Source: Phymatolithon calcareum (taxonomy: Eukaryota; Rhodophyta; Florideophyceae; Hapalidiales). From it: a stretch of 64,000 bases of DNA. The notes beneath the pieces are model-generated. The model saw nothing but the letters and a program-made list of their open reading frames with translations, did no database searches and had not been told where the DNA came from. Each line of letters begins with the position of its first letter. Position 1 is the stretch's first letter. The translations under genes and the position numbers were made by a program. Positions 1-10,527 of the stretch are shown here, one piece after another. The stretch spans positions 1,302,001-1,366,000 of the forward strand of contig OZ345360.1 of the NCBI GenBank assembly GCA_977006965.1. The letters run 5' to 3'.

Positions 1-7
1 CGGGAGC

Positions 8-430
8 TTATTGTCTTTCGGTCAGGTCATCTTCAGTGCTTTTGATTTTCTTGGCAAGAACAGACTTGGCTGCATCGACAATAGCCAATTTTCGGAGTTC
101 CACTCTTTCCTTTTCAATCGCCTGGATTGCTTGCTCTACGTTGTCGAGACGCTCCGCAAGGGTCAGGGCTCTCATTTCAATCTCAGCTTCTTTCTTTTGA
201 ACAGCTTCTTTCTTCCCTTCGACCATATCCTTGTACTCCTTAACTTCATCAGCAAGTGCCCATTCCATTATCAAAATGTAGCCATATGCAGCGGCTGGAG
301 GCATAAGTGAATAAATCAAGTTGCGCAAGTGCCAGTCCCAGCGCCGGCGATACTTGGCTTGTTGCAACTTCGCAGCAGGGTGATTTGGTCCAATTGTTTG
401 GAAAACGGACTTAAAGATAGCAGCGTTCAT
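8..430 (-). CDS. Small protein with one membrane segment and a coiled coil, unidentified
   Basis: I do not recognise this 140-residue protein. From the ATG at 430 it starts MNAAIFKSVFQTIG, continues with a basic, aromatic stretch (RRRWDWHLRN), then one hydrophobic segment at about residues 36-55 (LIYSLMPPAAAYGYILIMEW). The remainder is a charged helix rich in E, K, R and A with heptad character, which looks like a coiled coil. It ends with a TAA at 8-10. A GTG/ATG-rich extension to 532 is open but looks less protein-like. The layout, a short basic N-terminus, one membrane anchor and a long soluble helix, would suit a small organelle membrane protein such as a respiratory-complex accessory subunit; that is inference only. 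The reading frame is clean, so a real gene is likely but its function is unknown. Confidence 0.5.
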   Translation of the reverse strand: MNAAIFKSVFQTIGPNHPAAKLQQAKYRRRWDWHLRNLIYSLMPPAAAYGYILIMEWALADEVKEYKDMVEGKKEAVQKKEAEIEMRALTLAERLDNVEQAIQAIEKERVELRKLAIVDAAKSVLAKKIKSTEDDLTERQ

Positions 431-1013
431 CCCCTTGTTGCCGGAATTCCACTTTTCCGGGACATGTGTTGCGCATCTTCTTTGCCAGCCGAATCTAATG
501 CAATTCAGTACATGTATCCGCATTTTTCTCATTCCCAGATTTCAAACACCTGGAATAAATCAGGTGCAGAGGGTTAAGACGTGAGATCAGAAGATAGGCA
601 CACCACGACAGCGGTCAGCGGCTTGCGAATAGGAAAGGGCTCCTTCGGTACAGTAGGGAGACTCTTGGATCCAAGGATGAGCAGTTGCCTTGCATCATTT
701 TGCTGTAAGCAATTGAGACGTGGCCACGTGGAGAGAATAGTGAGACGGGATTTGCATCCTGATGAATCCGGAAAGCAAGATCTACTGTACAGTAGCTCGC
801 AATCTCAATACTTGATTCCACTTGTAGCGACCGTCAACAGTGTCAGGTCGAGAAATATCATCTAAAGGTTTACCTCAGCTTAACGGTGACCAATTCGTTC
901 AATTCGAAGTGGAATTATAAGGAGATATCATCTGGGAAGTGTTCCGGGCTTTCAAGGCGTATAAGAAGGACGTTGATGCAACCCCATCTTTGGATAAGCT
1001 CTTCACGTGCAGA
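431..1013. other. Intergenic region between divergent genes
   Basis: This stretch separates a minus-strand gene from the plus-strand beta-oxidation fusion, so it should contain both promoters. Two ACTGTA-containing inverted words are visible, near 646 and at 783-796 (TACTGTACAGTA). No open frame here looks like a protein, and I see no RNA gene. Confidence 0.4.
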
Positions 1014-4000
1014 ATGAAGGCGTCCGCAGTATCGTCCTTTGTCCGCCCGGATGGCGTGGCTGTTCTGCGAATATGCAATCCCCCCGTCAACGCCCTGTCA
1101 AGTGCTGTTCAGCTCGCGCTCTCAAAATCATTGGCTTCACATCTGTCGAATGACGCGGTGAAGGCCGTCGTTATTGCTACGGACTCCTCAAAGGGATTTT
1201 TCTCATCAGGCGCAGATGTCTCCGAGTTTGCTTCGATATCGTCCGGGCGCAGTCCTTTCAACGAAACAACGTCTTGGGTATACGAGGGAGCAGAGTCAGC
1301 AAAAATTCCAGTCGTTGTTGCTGTAGATGGTGTATGTTTTGGGGGCGGTCTCGAACTTGCATTGTGCTGTGCCGGTCGAGTGGCGACACCACGATCTAGT
1401 TTTGGCCTCCCGGAATTACGTCTTGGAATTATCCCCGGGCTCGGGGGCACTCAGCGCCTCCCTCGAACTGTCGGGTTTGAAAAGGCTGTGCAGTGGATGC
1501 TGCGAAGCACCACGGTCAACGCCCAGGATGCGCAGGCAGCCGGCCTAGTTGATAAAATTATCAGCACAAACGATAGCGTTGCCGTCGTGGATGCTGCCGC
1601 GGAATACGCGCTCAAGCTGCGTAACTCTCGTCCGACACCAACTTTGCTCCGAACTGACCGACTTGGTTCGCTGGCGGAATGCCGCGCAATTGCTGCTCGC
1701 TTACAGCCGGAGGTACGCCGCCTTTCGCGTGGTGGCCATATGCCGCATTTTGAGGCGCTTCTTCGCGTCGTCTTGTATGGGGCTGAGCATGGCGGAAAAG
1801 CAGGTATGGCGGAGGAGGCGAGGGAGTTTATGAAGCTCGTCACAGGGCCCTCGTCTCTGTCAATTATCCACTTGTTTTTTGCTGCGCGCAAAACTGCGAA
1901 GGTGCCGCTCGGCATTACATCTAGAGAACCCAGGATCCCAAAGTTTGCAGGGGTGGTTGGTGGGGGTCTTATGGGTGCTGGTATAGCAACTGCGCTTTTG
2001 AGTGCTGGCATCCGCGTCGTAATCAAAGAAGTCAGCGAGAAGTTTGTGGAGCCTGCGCGTGCCAGGGTGCAGCGCAATCTCGGAAAGCGAATCAACGCCA
2101 TGAAGCTTTTGACAATAACAACTGAATATGCGGCGTTTGCAGATGTCGACATTGTAATTGAAGCGGCACCGGAGATTCCGCAGTTGAAACAGGCAATCTT
2201 CAAGGCGTTGGAGGCAGTGTGTCGCCCGGATTGCATATTGGCGAGTAACACTTCCACCATCAATATCGACCTAATTGGAATGGGATGCCCCAAAGCTCAT
2301 TCGGAAGGGCGTCTTATTGGTGCCCATTTCTTTTCACCGGCTCACAAAATGCCTCTTCTGGAAATCGTTCGCACCGAAAGCACCTGTCCTGAAGTTGTCA
2401 GTGATGTTCTTGGCTTGGCGAAGAAAATCAGGAAGACGCCAGTAGTCGTTGGGAACTGTGCCGGGTTTGCTGTTAATCGGATGTATTTCCCGCAAAGCGC
2501 GGTGGCCAGTTTTCTTGTGGAGCTGGGAGTGGACCCATATCGAATAGACGTCGCCTGCGAGAAGTTTGGCCTTCCTATGGGCCCGTTTCGGTTGCTTGAC
2601 TTGGTGGGTTTGGACATTGGCGTTGCAGTCGGTCAAGTTTTCGATATGGCGTATGCGGATCGTTCTTCCGGTGCAAGTCCTGTTATTGTGGATATGCTAA
2701 AGGCTGGTCGCAAGGGGCAAAAGTCGGGGTCTGGCTTTTACAAGTACACCAAGGGTGTGCGAGGAGGGCGTGCGGACTTGGAAGCTGTGATGCCATTTGT
2801 TGAAAAGGCAAGGAACATTGCGAAAAGCAAGAACGGATACAGCGCTCTGCAGCAAATGGCCTCGGCTTTAAGTGATCAAGACATTGTCGACATGATTTTG
2901 CTCGCGTGTGTTAACGAGGGATGCCGTATTTTGGATGAAGGTGTCGCAGTTCGTTCGTCTGACTTGGACATTTGTTCTGCCATGGGAATGGCGTTTCCCC
3001 AGTTCCGAGGGGGACTTATGTATTGGGCTGAAACAACGCACGGCAGTGCCAGCGGTGTGAGGCGCCGTCTACAACAATTTTATTCGATGTCTCATGGATT
3101 CAGTTTGTTTAAACCTTCATTTGCACTGAACAGATCAGCTGAAGGAGCGGTCGCGTTGGGAAAGAGGGTACTTCCAGTTCTGCGCCAGGGCGGAGCTGAT
3201 GATATTGTCGTTGTTTCGGCTTTTCGGACCGCAGTGGGACGTGCTGGTCGAGGCGGATTTAAGAATACGCTACCCGATAATATGATCGGTCCCGTCATAG
3301 AGAAGATATTGACGACAACCAAGGTCTCTCCAAGCGATGTAGGGGACGTGGTGATTGGAACAGTGTTGCAACGAGGGGATACAGGTGTTGTGCAAGTAAG
3401 GGTGGCTGGAATTCTCTCCGGTCTACCAGTCACTGTTCCTGTACAAACTGTGAATAGGCTTTGTTCTTCAGGTCTTCAAGCCATTGCTGATGCTGCAGCG
3501 TCGATCACTGCTGGGCATTATGACATTGCTATCGCGGGTGGGATGGAGAGCATGAGTATGGCAAGCATGAATAATAAGGAGCTGCGACCTAACCCGAAGG
3601 TGAAGAGCAGCGTTGCAGCGGCCAGTTGTTATCTCACAATGGGCAAAACATCTGAAAATGTAGCCGAACACTTCGGCATATCACGGGAAAGGCAAGATCG
3701 AATGGCGGTCGTGAGTCACGCGCGTGCATCTGTCGCCAAGCTTTCGAAGCGTCAAAAACATGAAATCGTTCCTGTGAGGACCAAATTTGAAATCGTTGAC
3801 AAGGAAACCAAGAAAGTTGTGGGAACTAAAGAGATTGTCGTTGAAGAAGATGAAGGTGTTCGACTTGGTGTGACCCTGGACCGCCTAGCAAAACTACCGG
3901 CGGTGTTCAAGAAAGGAGGGAGCACCACACCAGGAAATTCGTCGCAACTCAGTGATGGAGCTGCTGCTGTGATGCTGATGAGGCGAGAAGTTGCACAGAA

Positions 4001-4406
4001 GCGTGGCCTGGACGCACTAGCCACTCTGGTTGCTTTCTCCGTAGCAGGAGTAGATCCTTCGGTGATGGGAATCGGGCCTGCCGTGGCAATTCCAATGGTG
4101 CTGAAGAAAGCAGGTCTTTCAATTGAGGATATTGATCTCTTTGAGGTTAATGAGGCATTCGGGTCCCAGGCAGACTATTGTATTGAAAAGCTGGGGCTTA
4201 ATCGTGACATTGTGAACGTCATGGGAGGAGCAATTGCAATAGGACACCCACTTGGAATGACTGGGGCTCGACAAACCGTGTCCATCATTCATGAATTGCG
4301 CAGACGCGGGGGACGTTATGGGGTCGTATCAATGTGCATCGGGTCGGGTATGGGCGCTGCAGCCGTGTATGAAGTCAACAGAAGTCCTGAAAACTCGCGC
4401 CTGTAG
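1014..4406 (+). CDS. Peroxisomal trifunctional beta-oxidation enzyme: enoyl-CoA hydratase / 3-hydroxyacyl-CoA dehydrogenase / 3-ketoacyl-CoA thiolase fusion
   Basis: This 1,130-residue protein carries three consecutive steps of fatty acid beta-oxidation in one chain. Residues about 1-290 are a crotonase domain with GGGLELAL and [15 protein letters not shown], which include the two expected catalytic glutamates. The dehydrogenase follows: its NAD-binding motif [10 protein letters not shown] is near residue 313, with the [15 protein letters not shown] histidine region and a C-terminal helical domain. Residues from about 729 to the end are a complete thiolase with nucleophile NRLCSSG (Cys near 817), [17 protein letters not shown] and CIGSGMGAA. 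The protein ends in SRL, a canonical PTS1 signal, so a peroxisomal location is expected. The frame opens upstream of 1014 but has no ATG there; the start at 1014 gives MKASAVSSF. Peroxisomal multifunctional proteins normally have the first two domains, with thiolase as a separate protein. Function is nearly certain; the fusion is read directly from one unbroken frame. Confidence 0.95.
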   Translation: MKASAVSSFVRPDGVAVLRICNPPVNALSSAVQLALSKSLASHLSNDAVKAVVIATDSSKGFFSSGADVSEFASISSGRSPFNETTSWVYEGAESAKIPVVVAVDGVCFGGGLELALCCAGRVATPRSSFGLPELRLGIIPGLGGTQRLPRTVGFEKAVQWMLRSTTVNAQDAQAAGLVDKIISTNDSVAVVDAAAEYALKLRNSRPTPTLLRTDRLGSLAECRAIAARLQPEVRRLSRGGHMPHFEALLRVVLYGAEHGGKAGMAEEAREFMKLVTGPSSLSIIHLFFAARKTAKVPLGITSREPRIPKFAGVVGGGLMGAGIATALLSAGIRVVIKEVSEKFVEPARARVQRNLGKRINAMKLLTITTEYAAFADVDIVIEAAPEIPQLKQAIFKALEAVCRPDCILASNTSTINIDLIGMGCPKAHSEGRLIGAHFFSPAHKMPLLEIVRTESTCPEVVSDVLGLAKKIRKTPVVVGNCAGFAVNRMYFPQSAVASFLVELGVDPYRIDVACEKFGLPMGPFRLLDLVGLDIGVAVGQVFDMAYADRSSGASPVIVDMLKAGRKGQKSGSGFYKYTKGVRGGRADLEAVMPFVEKARNIAKSKNGYSALQQMASALSDQDIVDMILLACVNEGCRILDEGVAVRSSDLDICSAMGMAFPQFRGGLMYWAETTHGSASGVRRRLQQFYSMSHGFSLFKPSFALNRSAEGAVALGKRVLPVLRQGGADDIVVVSAFRTAVGRAGRGGFKNTLPDNMIGPVIEKILTTTKVSPSDVGDVVIGTVLQRGDTGVVQVRVAGILSGLPVTVPVQTVNRLCSSGLQAIADAAASITAGHYDIAIAGGMESMSMASMNNKELRPNPKVKSSVAAASCYLTMGKTSENVAEHFGISRERQDRMAVVSHARASVAKLSKRQKHEIVPVRTKFEIVDKETKKVVGTKEIVVEEDEGVRLGVTLDRLAKLPAVFKKGGSTTPGNSSQLSDGAAAVMLMRREVAQKRGLDALATLVAFSVAGVDPSVMGIGPAVAIPMVLKKAGLSIEDIDLFEVNEAFGSQADYCIEKLGLNRDIVNVMGGAIAIGHPLGMTGARQTVSIIHELRRRGGRYGVVSMCIGSGMGAAAVYEVNRSPENSRL

Positions 4407-4687
4407 AAGACTGCATGAACTTTTATTCGATTGTAACTGTACTAGAAACGTAAAGAACCAGAGAGTGCGATATGTTTTATATTCAAAGCAGTTGGCGATT
4501 CCTTGGAAACTGGCGATAAAGAGTGCCAGCTAATGGGAGTGGGCGTTGTGTGCATATCAAGACTGGAAATGCCAGTGTCTTGTATGATAACGTTAACATC
4601 CTTGTTTTGATTATCCCCTGGTCGCACGACAAAGCTGGTTTTCGAACGATCGTTGCCAGGTCAATCACGTTTCTGAGCCGAAAGAAC

Positions 4688-4921
4688 ATGTCCCGTGGAT
4701 TAATAGCGCTGGGTATCACTGCCGTAGCGACCGGCGGTATCATTGCCTTTGTTCATCACGACCAGAAACGCGAATTGCGAAGAATGCGAGAGGGTGTTTA
4801 CCTTGATGCGCAAAGGGAGCAATTTCGTCGTCGAGTTCTGAATAGGGAAATGTCAATCGTCAACGAAATGCCTGCAACATCCGATGCGAAGAACGCGAGT
4901 AAGAACTCTCAAACTCAATGA
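4688..4921 (+). CDS. PET117: PET117-like cytochrome c oxidase assembly factor
   Basis: A 77-residue protein beginning MSRGLIALGITAVATGG. It has a short N-terminal hydrophobic segment (residues about 4-20), then FVHHDQKRELRRMREGVYLDAQREQFRRR. This matches the PET117 pattern of a single membrane helix followed by VHxxQ, a basic stretch, and M-x2-GVxxD-x4-Q. PET117 is a mitochondrial inner-membrane protein needed for complex IV assembly, and in yeast and humans it works with the heme A synthase step. The length is right for the family. The open frame extends upstream to 4523, but the ATG at 4688 gives the typical PET117 N-terminus. It lies 281 bp downstream of the beta-oxidation gene on the same strand and converges on the glutamate-cysteine ligase gene. 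Confidence 0.8.
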   Translation: MSRGLIALGITAVATGGIIAFVHHDQKRELRRMREGVYLDAQREQFRRRVLNREMSIVNEMPATSDAKNASKNSQTQ

Positions 4922-5026
4922 CGCAGTAAGTTTTTCCCGCCGAGTTGAAGTTTATCACCTGCGAACCCATCACATGTGGGTTTTACCATGCTACCACAAC
5001 CAGACTATGTACATGTACATTTGCAG

Positions 5027-7249
5027 CTACGAGCACTTTCCAGAAGTTGTCTTCCTCGCAAGCATATTAATCGTCGTCTCCAGTGCATGCACCGGAAGTG
5101 AGGCGCCCAAGAGAAGGCCATCCTCCGGGCCGTGCAATTGTTGCTTCATTCTCGCCATCATCCGCTCTGGCGTCTCAACCTCTGTCAGCAGTCGCTCGTA
5201 ATGGAATCTACCAAGGAGTTCTGGAGCCGACAATTCGCCGCTGGTGACGCGACGACAATGTTCCAATAAATCATAGCACACGAGCTCCGACACTACGGAA
5301 TCATGCTTATAATGTGGATGTTGCGTGATGAAATTGCGTATATATGTCGCTGTTGAGCATAATTTTCCAGCAGCTCGATCCGAGATAAAGTCGATATATG
5401 TCACCAAGCGAGATCGTGTCGATTTGTCAATTTTGATCGTGTCCAAATAACCCCTCATCAATGGCAGAAGACCTGGGAATTCAAATCCTGCGTTGTATCC
5501 ATCCTGACAGAGAGGCTTTCCGTTAAAGATGGTGTCCAGAGTCATGAATTCATGCGAGTCGGAATCCCCGTCGGATGATCCCTCCCTGTCAGGACTACTG
5601 CAGAATTGGTCAATATCGTGACATAAGGACTGTCCGCCGACGAGGGATGCGTTGTGAATGTGACCGCATTCACAAAGGAATCCGGAACCACCTGACGAAG
5701 TGAATACATTTTTGCGGAAATGGAATTTCCCGGTATTGACCGCATCCCGTTTATGCGCCGTTTTCATGTTTTCGTCCACGAGAGACATGGGCGTGTAAAA
5801 GTTGAGGTCAAATGCAAGAATAACGCGAGATAAAAGCACTATGAAAACGCAAAACGCGGCGTTTTCAAAGTCTGTCAATGCAACTTCCATGGAACGGAAT
5901 TCCGTGCGCCAGCCGATATCGGTTCCCGGTGGCGGCGGCTTGAAGCGCACTGTGTTCCAGTTTGTGCTTTGAATGTTTTCAAAGTGATCCGTGGAAATGG
6001 AGTTATCTTGGTCCAATTTCTCTTTGTATATAGCCAGAGGTTCCCGGATGAACAAATGGGCAATGTGCTGCGCCAGAAGATGATCAACACCGCCTTCAAT
6101 CAGTCTTTGATACGCCTCTTCGTCGCATGGTACTGGAATATCATTATACGAGTCAGCATTGAAATCCAAACGATCGGAAATAAAACAGTCAATGGAACTG
6201 TATCGAGACTTGGGCACTGATCCGGAAGTTATCTCTTCTTCCGTGCGGTCATCCATCGCGGCCGAAATGGTATCCCATCTGGCATCCGTATCGGCGAGTA
6301 GTCCACGCAGTGCTGGTGTTGCGGCTGTGAGCGCCAGCATTACGGGTGCCATTACCGCGAGCTGGTCATAGAGGAACCTGCTCTGTCGCATGTTGCGTCC
6401 TTGGAGAGTGACTTGAAGACAGCAGCAGCCCATGCCGAAGGCGGAAGAATCCATTTTTATGAAATTACCAACCTTCTGAGTACGGGCTTGCTCGAGAGGT
6501 GTGAATGCTCTGTCGTTGGTATGTGCCGTGGGTGATTTCAAGAATGCATTTTCAGCCTTAGTCAGAAGGGCTACATGTTGACGATCATCTGGGATGAATG
6601 GTTGAGGTTGAACGGTGTGCTTGTCAATGAAAAGCGGAACTAAGATTTCAACGTTCCTTCCGCGCCGAGATCGGATGTTTTTGGAAAGCGTTGCAAAACG
6701 CGGATGAGGATTGATAACGTCATCACTCGTAAATACCGATCGTGCGACAGGACCATACGGAAGCGTAGTTGGATTGGTATATTGTGCGACACCAGTTCTC
6801 GGATAGGCGGTGAGGGTGAGAACTTGCTCATTGTCCTTCAAGAGCTTTGCGATTTCGCTGCGTCGGAGTGCCATGTTACGCTCAACGAGAGCGAGGTCTG
6901 CGGCGTAACATCGATAGGGCAAACCTGGAGTGCCCTCAATCATCCAATTGGCATATTCAGGTCGCCATAAAACAGGAACTGAAGAGCCAGCCGGTTGAGC
7001 ATGCTCCTCACGTTGAAGTTCGGTGATGATTTGCGGACCGCGCATACACAATTTAACCGTGGAATTTTTGTTGTCGAAGTCGAGGAGTATATACTCGACT
7101 TCATCTCCCCATTTCAAACCGTGGTTACTGAAATGACGAGCGGCATGGAATACGGACAGAAATTGTGTGACGCCGTCTTGCTGTACCTGTCTTCTGTAAG
7201 GCGCGGATGCGTCCCATGCCAAGGGCGTTCCTGAGGAAAGAAGTCCCAT
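5027..7249 (-). CDS. GCLC: Glutamate-cysteine ligase, eukaryotic catalytic-subunit type
   Basis: A 740-residue enzyme that joins glutamate and cysteine with ATP, the first and rate-limiting step of glutathione synthesis, expected in cytosol. The start at 7249 gives MGLLSSGTPLAWD, followed by LKWGDEVEYILLDFD, WRPEYANWMIEGTPG, MGCCCLQVTLQ and RFLYDQLAVMAPVMLALTAA. These are hallmark blocks of the animal/fungal GCLC family, not the plant/proteobacterial type. The C-terminal third contains acidic inserts, and the protein is about 100 residues longer than animal GCLC. The open frame runs upstream to 7525, but the first codon there is GTG and the sequence is not family-like, so 7249 is chosen. The stop is TAG at 5027-5029. 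It is convergent with PET117, with about 105 bp between the two genes. Confidence 0.95.
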   Translation of the reverse strand: MGLLSSGTPLAWDASAPYRRQVQQDGVTQFLSVFHAARHFSNHGLKWGDEVEYILLDFDNKNSTVKLCMRGPQIITELQREEHAQPAGSSVPVLWRPEYANWMIEGTPGLPYRCYAADLALVERNMALRRSEIAKLLKDNEQVLTLTAYPRTGVAQYTNPTTLPYGPVARSVFTSDDVINPHPRFATLSKNIRSRRGRNVEILVPLFIDKHTVQPQPFIPDDRQHVALLTKAENAFLKSPTAHTNDRAFTPLEQARTQKVGNFIKMDSSAFGMGCCCLQVTLQGRNMRQSRFLYDQLAVMAPVMLALTAATPALRGLLADTDARWDTISAAMDDRTEEEITSGSVPKSRYSSIDCFISDRLDFNADSYNDIPVPCDEEAYQRLIEGGVDHLLAQHIAHLFIREPLAIYKEKLDQDNSISTDHFENIQSTNWNTVRFKPPPPGTDIGWRTEFRSMEVALTDFENAAFCVFIVLLSRVILAFDLNFYTPMSLVDENMKTAHKRDAVNTGKFHFRKNVFTSSGGSGFLCECGHIHNASLVGGQSLCHDIDQFCSSPDREGSSDGDSDSHEFMTLDTIFNGKPLCQDGYNAGFEFPGLLPLMRGYLDTIKIDKSTRSRLVTYIDFISDRAAGKLCSTATYIRNFITQHPHYKHDSVVSELVCYDLLEHCRRVTSGELSAPELLGRFHYERLLTEVETPERMMARMKQQLHGPEDGLLLGASLPVHALETTINMLARKTTSGKCS

Positions 7250-8689
7250 ATCGCACAAGTTTGCGCGATTCCTTCGAGGTGAATTGAAGCGGTTGGCACG
7301 ATGCGGTATGCAGGTTGTGGAGAGGGAGATAGTAATGTGGAGTTTATTGAATTGCAATTTAAATAGTCGTACGATGAAGGAGAGGTGCCAATTTAGGAAT
7401 GACCGACTGACGAGGGCGGATGGACAGAAGCCGCATGTGAGGTGTGTAGAGGAGAAGTACAGGAAATGTGTCGTTTGAATTTGAGGAACCAATGAAGATG
7501 TGCATTGTGCACTGGGCGATGACACAGGTTGTTTCAGATTCGGTGAGTGGTGATGCGTGCACTTCTACTGGCAGAGTCGGCTTTTGTGAGGTTTGTTTGT
7601 GGATTTGCAGTTCTGTTGAAGTCCGTTCCGAGGAGGCATGAGTGGAAACTCATATGTTTCCATATGTGGGACAATCTTTTTACAGAGATTCAAATCAAAC
7701 ATTTCTTGTTGGTTCCATCATAGAATCTACTGACTACGTTGCTCACTGTCCACGCGTAATAAGAAACTATTTAGTCTGGCGCATATTTCGCTGTCTGAAC
7801 CCGGAGAAATTGTGGTATCTAGTGTGTACAAAATATTCGATACTGAAGGATGCTGATCAAAGAGTTTCTACGGGACTGACGGCACTACATAACTCTAGAC
7901 CGTTCTGCTCAAATTGTGCTCCAAAAACTGGCATTAGGCGATGTACTGCAGCTTTATTCATCCTCTTCTTCCCCACTGCAATTCACGAGGCCAGAAGACT
8001 TAGAGGAGAATGGACGAGAATGGACGAGAATGGAATAGAAGCTCGTGGTGAATACTATTACGGTAGAGGAAAGGTACATCTCGTCCACTTGTATGATTCA
8101 ATTCGTTTCTCTGCGGCTCAGATTTCATTTCCATAAAGGCGTTCACATCTGTGTCAGCGAGACCACCAGTAGCAACGAGTCGTGACTGGGCACTGCGTCC
8201 AGGAGATACATACAGTAATTTACTGTAGAGTCGCGTCGCTCTCACTGTACGCCTCTACAAGCTGTGCTATCACATTTTTCAATGTGTTCCATCCACCTTT
8301 GCAGGCACCTACTGTATTTTTCGCGTGCACTTTCGACTGTACAATATTGCGCCTCAGCCCCCAGACCCAAACCTGCAGTATTCATCCATCGAGATTGCCC
8401 AAAAGTAGAGCCCCATAAACTTCTACATTTTCAAAGCGGCATACCTGCAACTTTTGGAAAACTTCCTCGGCAGAACGGACAGTTCATAAATTGCGCAAAC
8501 AAGGCCTCTTGAAAATCATCTGCTTTCATCTCCTTGCCACCCCCGTTCCACTGTTGGAAGATTCTTCCTCTTTAAACTCAACCTGGCCACATCCCTTCGC
8601 GCATTTACTGCAATAGCGCCTGTAGAGGGTTTGAACCAATATTCGCACGACTTCACGAACTGCATCATCACGTACTGTGCATGTGTAAG
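7250..8689. other. Intergenic region of 1.4 kb, no convincing gene
   Basis: This should hold the glutamate-cysteine ligase promoter and the 3' region of agmatine deiminase. An open frame at 7642-8136 on the plus strand starts with GTG and shows no recognisable domain. There is a short tandem repeat of GAATGGAC near 8009-8033 and several ACTGTA words at 8208-8345, including the inverted pair TACAGTAATTTACTGTA near 8210-8226. Confidence 0.4.
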
Positions 8690-9859
8690 TCAAATCGACT
8701 CAGGTTCACCTAACGATATGCAATGAAGACCCCCACCTGCAAGAATAAACTCCCGAGAGTCAACCTGAACAACTCTCTTGCCCACACTCTCAAAAGCCAC
8801 ACTCAGCTGTCGATAAGCCTTCTCATCAGCCTCTCTATGTCCAAACTTCGGTGCAATAGCAACATCTTCAATCATCACTAAATTCACATAACTTGCACAC
8901 AAAACCTCCCCCGCCGCCCTTTCCTTCGCCCCGGGTTCCACCGTCACTGCCTCCTCCTTTGTCCGTCGCAGCGGCGGCGGCGCATCAACCAGGAATACAC
9001 GCATTGCCCTCCCGTCCGCATCCCGAGCCTTCTGCAGCACATCCAGAGCGTCCCGACTGCGCGCATGTTGCTCGGGAGACACTGCTGCATCCGCCCACAG
9101 CAGCAGCACTGTGCCGCGTGCGATGAAAACCGCGATATTATCGACGTGTCCATCGGTGTCGCTATCGAAGGCCGCACCACGCGGCAACCAGATGACTTTT
9201 CGCATGCCGAGTGTATGCCGAAGAGTTATTTCTAGTTGCCGCACATTGACAACGCCGTTTCGATTCTCATTCAGAAGGCATTCCCGTGTCGTCAGCACTG
9301 TGCCGTAACCATCGGATGAAAGCGCGCCACCCTCGATGATAATGTCGCACTTCGTCTCTGTTACCTGTCGCGCTCGCAGCAGTTGAGTTGCGAACTTCTG
9401 ATCCTTGTCGAAATCGGAATAGCATCCGCCGTTTGCGCCGCCCCATGCATTGAATTTGAATGAAACGCCCACTACTTTGCCTTCCTTTGTTCGTGCGAAT
9501 ATCGGTCCGATGTCCTGCATCCAGCAGTCGTTGCACGGTATGCATGTCACCCGAAATCGATTCCTTTCTGTTTGGCTTAGAATCTGGGAGACTCGTTCGT
9601 AGACGGCTATTTGATCGCCCTTTTCGCTGGTGATCACGACGACGACGACTCGAACTGTATTTCTCAGGATCGCCAGCACAAATTTCTCAATGGCCATGCA
9701 CGCCGGCGTTCCGGATTGACGCCATGTGTCGCGTCTAGTGGGCCAGCCAATGTAGAAGTGAGAGAAGGAATGGAAGGCAGCTGTTGCAATAGGTTGTTGA
9801 AAAGCGGTGTTGAAGCCATCCGGGATGTCGGAGTCGGTGTTTGGCGCTAACGGACACAT
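8690..9859 (-). CDS. AIH: Agmatine deiminase (agmatine iminohydrolase)
   Basis: A 389-residue member of the guanidino-group modifying family. It hydrolyses agmatine to N-carbamoylputrescine and ammonia, the plant/bacterial route from arginine to putrescine. The catalytic set is visible: CWMQDIGP (Asp), IIEGGALSSDGYGT (Glu), DTDGHVDN (His) and the C-terminal nucleophile in GGGLHCISLGEP (Cys380). The block TVLTTRECLLNENRN is also typical. The ATG at 9857-9859 is the first in frame and the length fits the family (about 370). The N-terminus (MCPLAPNTDSDIPDGF) matches the usual beginning of the domain, so no organelle transit peptide is evident. The Arg common after WM is replaced by Gln in WMQD, a small deviation. 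Confidence 0.93.
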   Translation of the reverse strand: MCPLAPNTDSDIPDGFNTAFQQPIATAAFHSFSHFYIGWPTRRDTWRQSGTPACMAIEKFVLAILRNTVRVVVVVITSEKGDQIAVYERVSQILSQTERNRFRVTCIPCNDCWMQDIGPIFARTKEGKVVGVSFKFNAWGGANGGCYSDFDKDQKFATQLLRARQVTETKCDIIIEGGALSSDGYGTVLTTRECLLNENRNGVVNVRQLEITLRHTLGMRKVIWLPRGAAFDSDTDGHVDNIAVFIARGTVLLLWADAAVSPEQHARSRDALDVLQKARDADGRAMRVFLVDAPPPLRRTKEEAVTVEPGAKERAAGEVLCASYVNLVMIEDVAIAPKFGHREADEKAYRQLSVAFESVGKRVVQVDSREFILAGGGLHCISLGEPESI

Positions 9860-10527
9860 CGTCGATGTGGGCTATGAATTGGAAATGAAGAGCTGTTTTT
9901 TCTATACTTTTCGAACAAACGAGTGAGAAAAACTGGTGGTGTGGATGGCGTGGCAGATTTTGTCATAGGCCAAGCAATGCTTCAGAGTTGCGGGACATGG
10001 ACGTGGTATTGCGCAGGTCCGCATCTGCTTTGCAACCCCCGAAACTCAGACCGTCAAGCGCGAAAGGCTTACGAAAGTTGTACATAACGGGAAGTAAAAG
10101 TGTGGACTAGCTCGAATTCGTCATGGCCCGGTGACTGGAGGCCGGCTGCGCTAGTCTTTGTAGACATTTGTAGATGCTTATTGTCTTTAGATCTGTTGCG
10201 GCTTCATTTTAGAGATTTCTGTTGCACAAATTCGAGGAACGAGAGACCTGTTCTCTTCGTCGGACAAAAATTGCTGACTTTAGAAAGCATGTCCCGTCAC
10301 CTCCTTTGCTGACAACATGCAGTAGTAGCTTTGAGTCACCGAAAAGTTTACAACTGCATCGTCGCGACGGGCGCAGGGCACGTACTCCGCGGATCAGGGC
10401 AATCTATGGAGAAAGGGACTGAATAAAATAGTCAAGGATTGCAGTAGGACTGCGTGCGATACACTTCTATACATGATAGCGATTTCAATAGCTTTTGAAG
10501 CGGTTAATCCTGTATGATTGCCTTGTT
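9860..10527. other. Intergenic region, nothing recognisable
   Basis: Between two minus-strand genes. It should contain the agmatine deiminase promoter and the 3' untranslated part of the NLR-like gene. Short plus-strand open frames here have no domain or family signature. Confidence 0.4.

Noticed and set aside
1451-2293. 280-codon minus-strand open frame
   Set aside because: Shadow of the beta-oxidation fusion gene on the opposite strand; no recognisable domain.
7250-7525. 92-residue N-terminal extension of glutamate-cysteine ligase
   Set aside because: Starts at GTG and precedes the strongly conserved MGLLSSGTPL start.
7642-8136. 164-codon plus-strand frame as a gene
   Set aside because: It begins with GTG, includes a short tandem repeat and has no family signature or promoter evidence.
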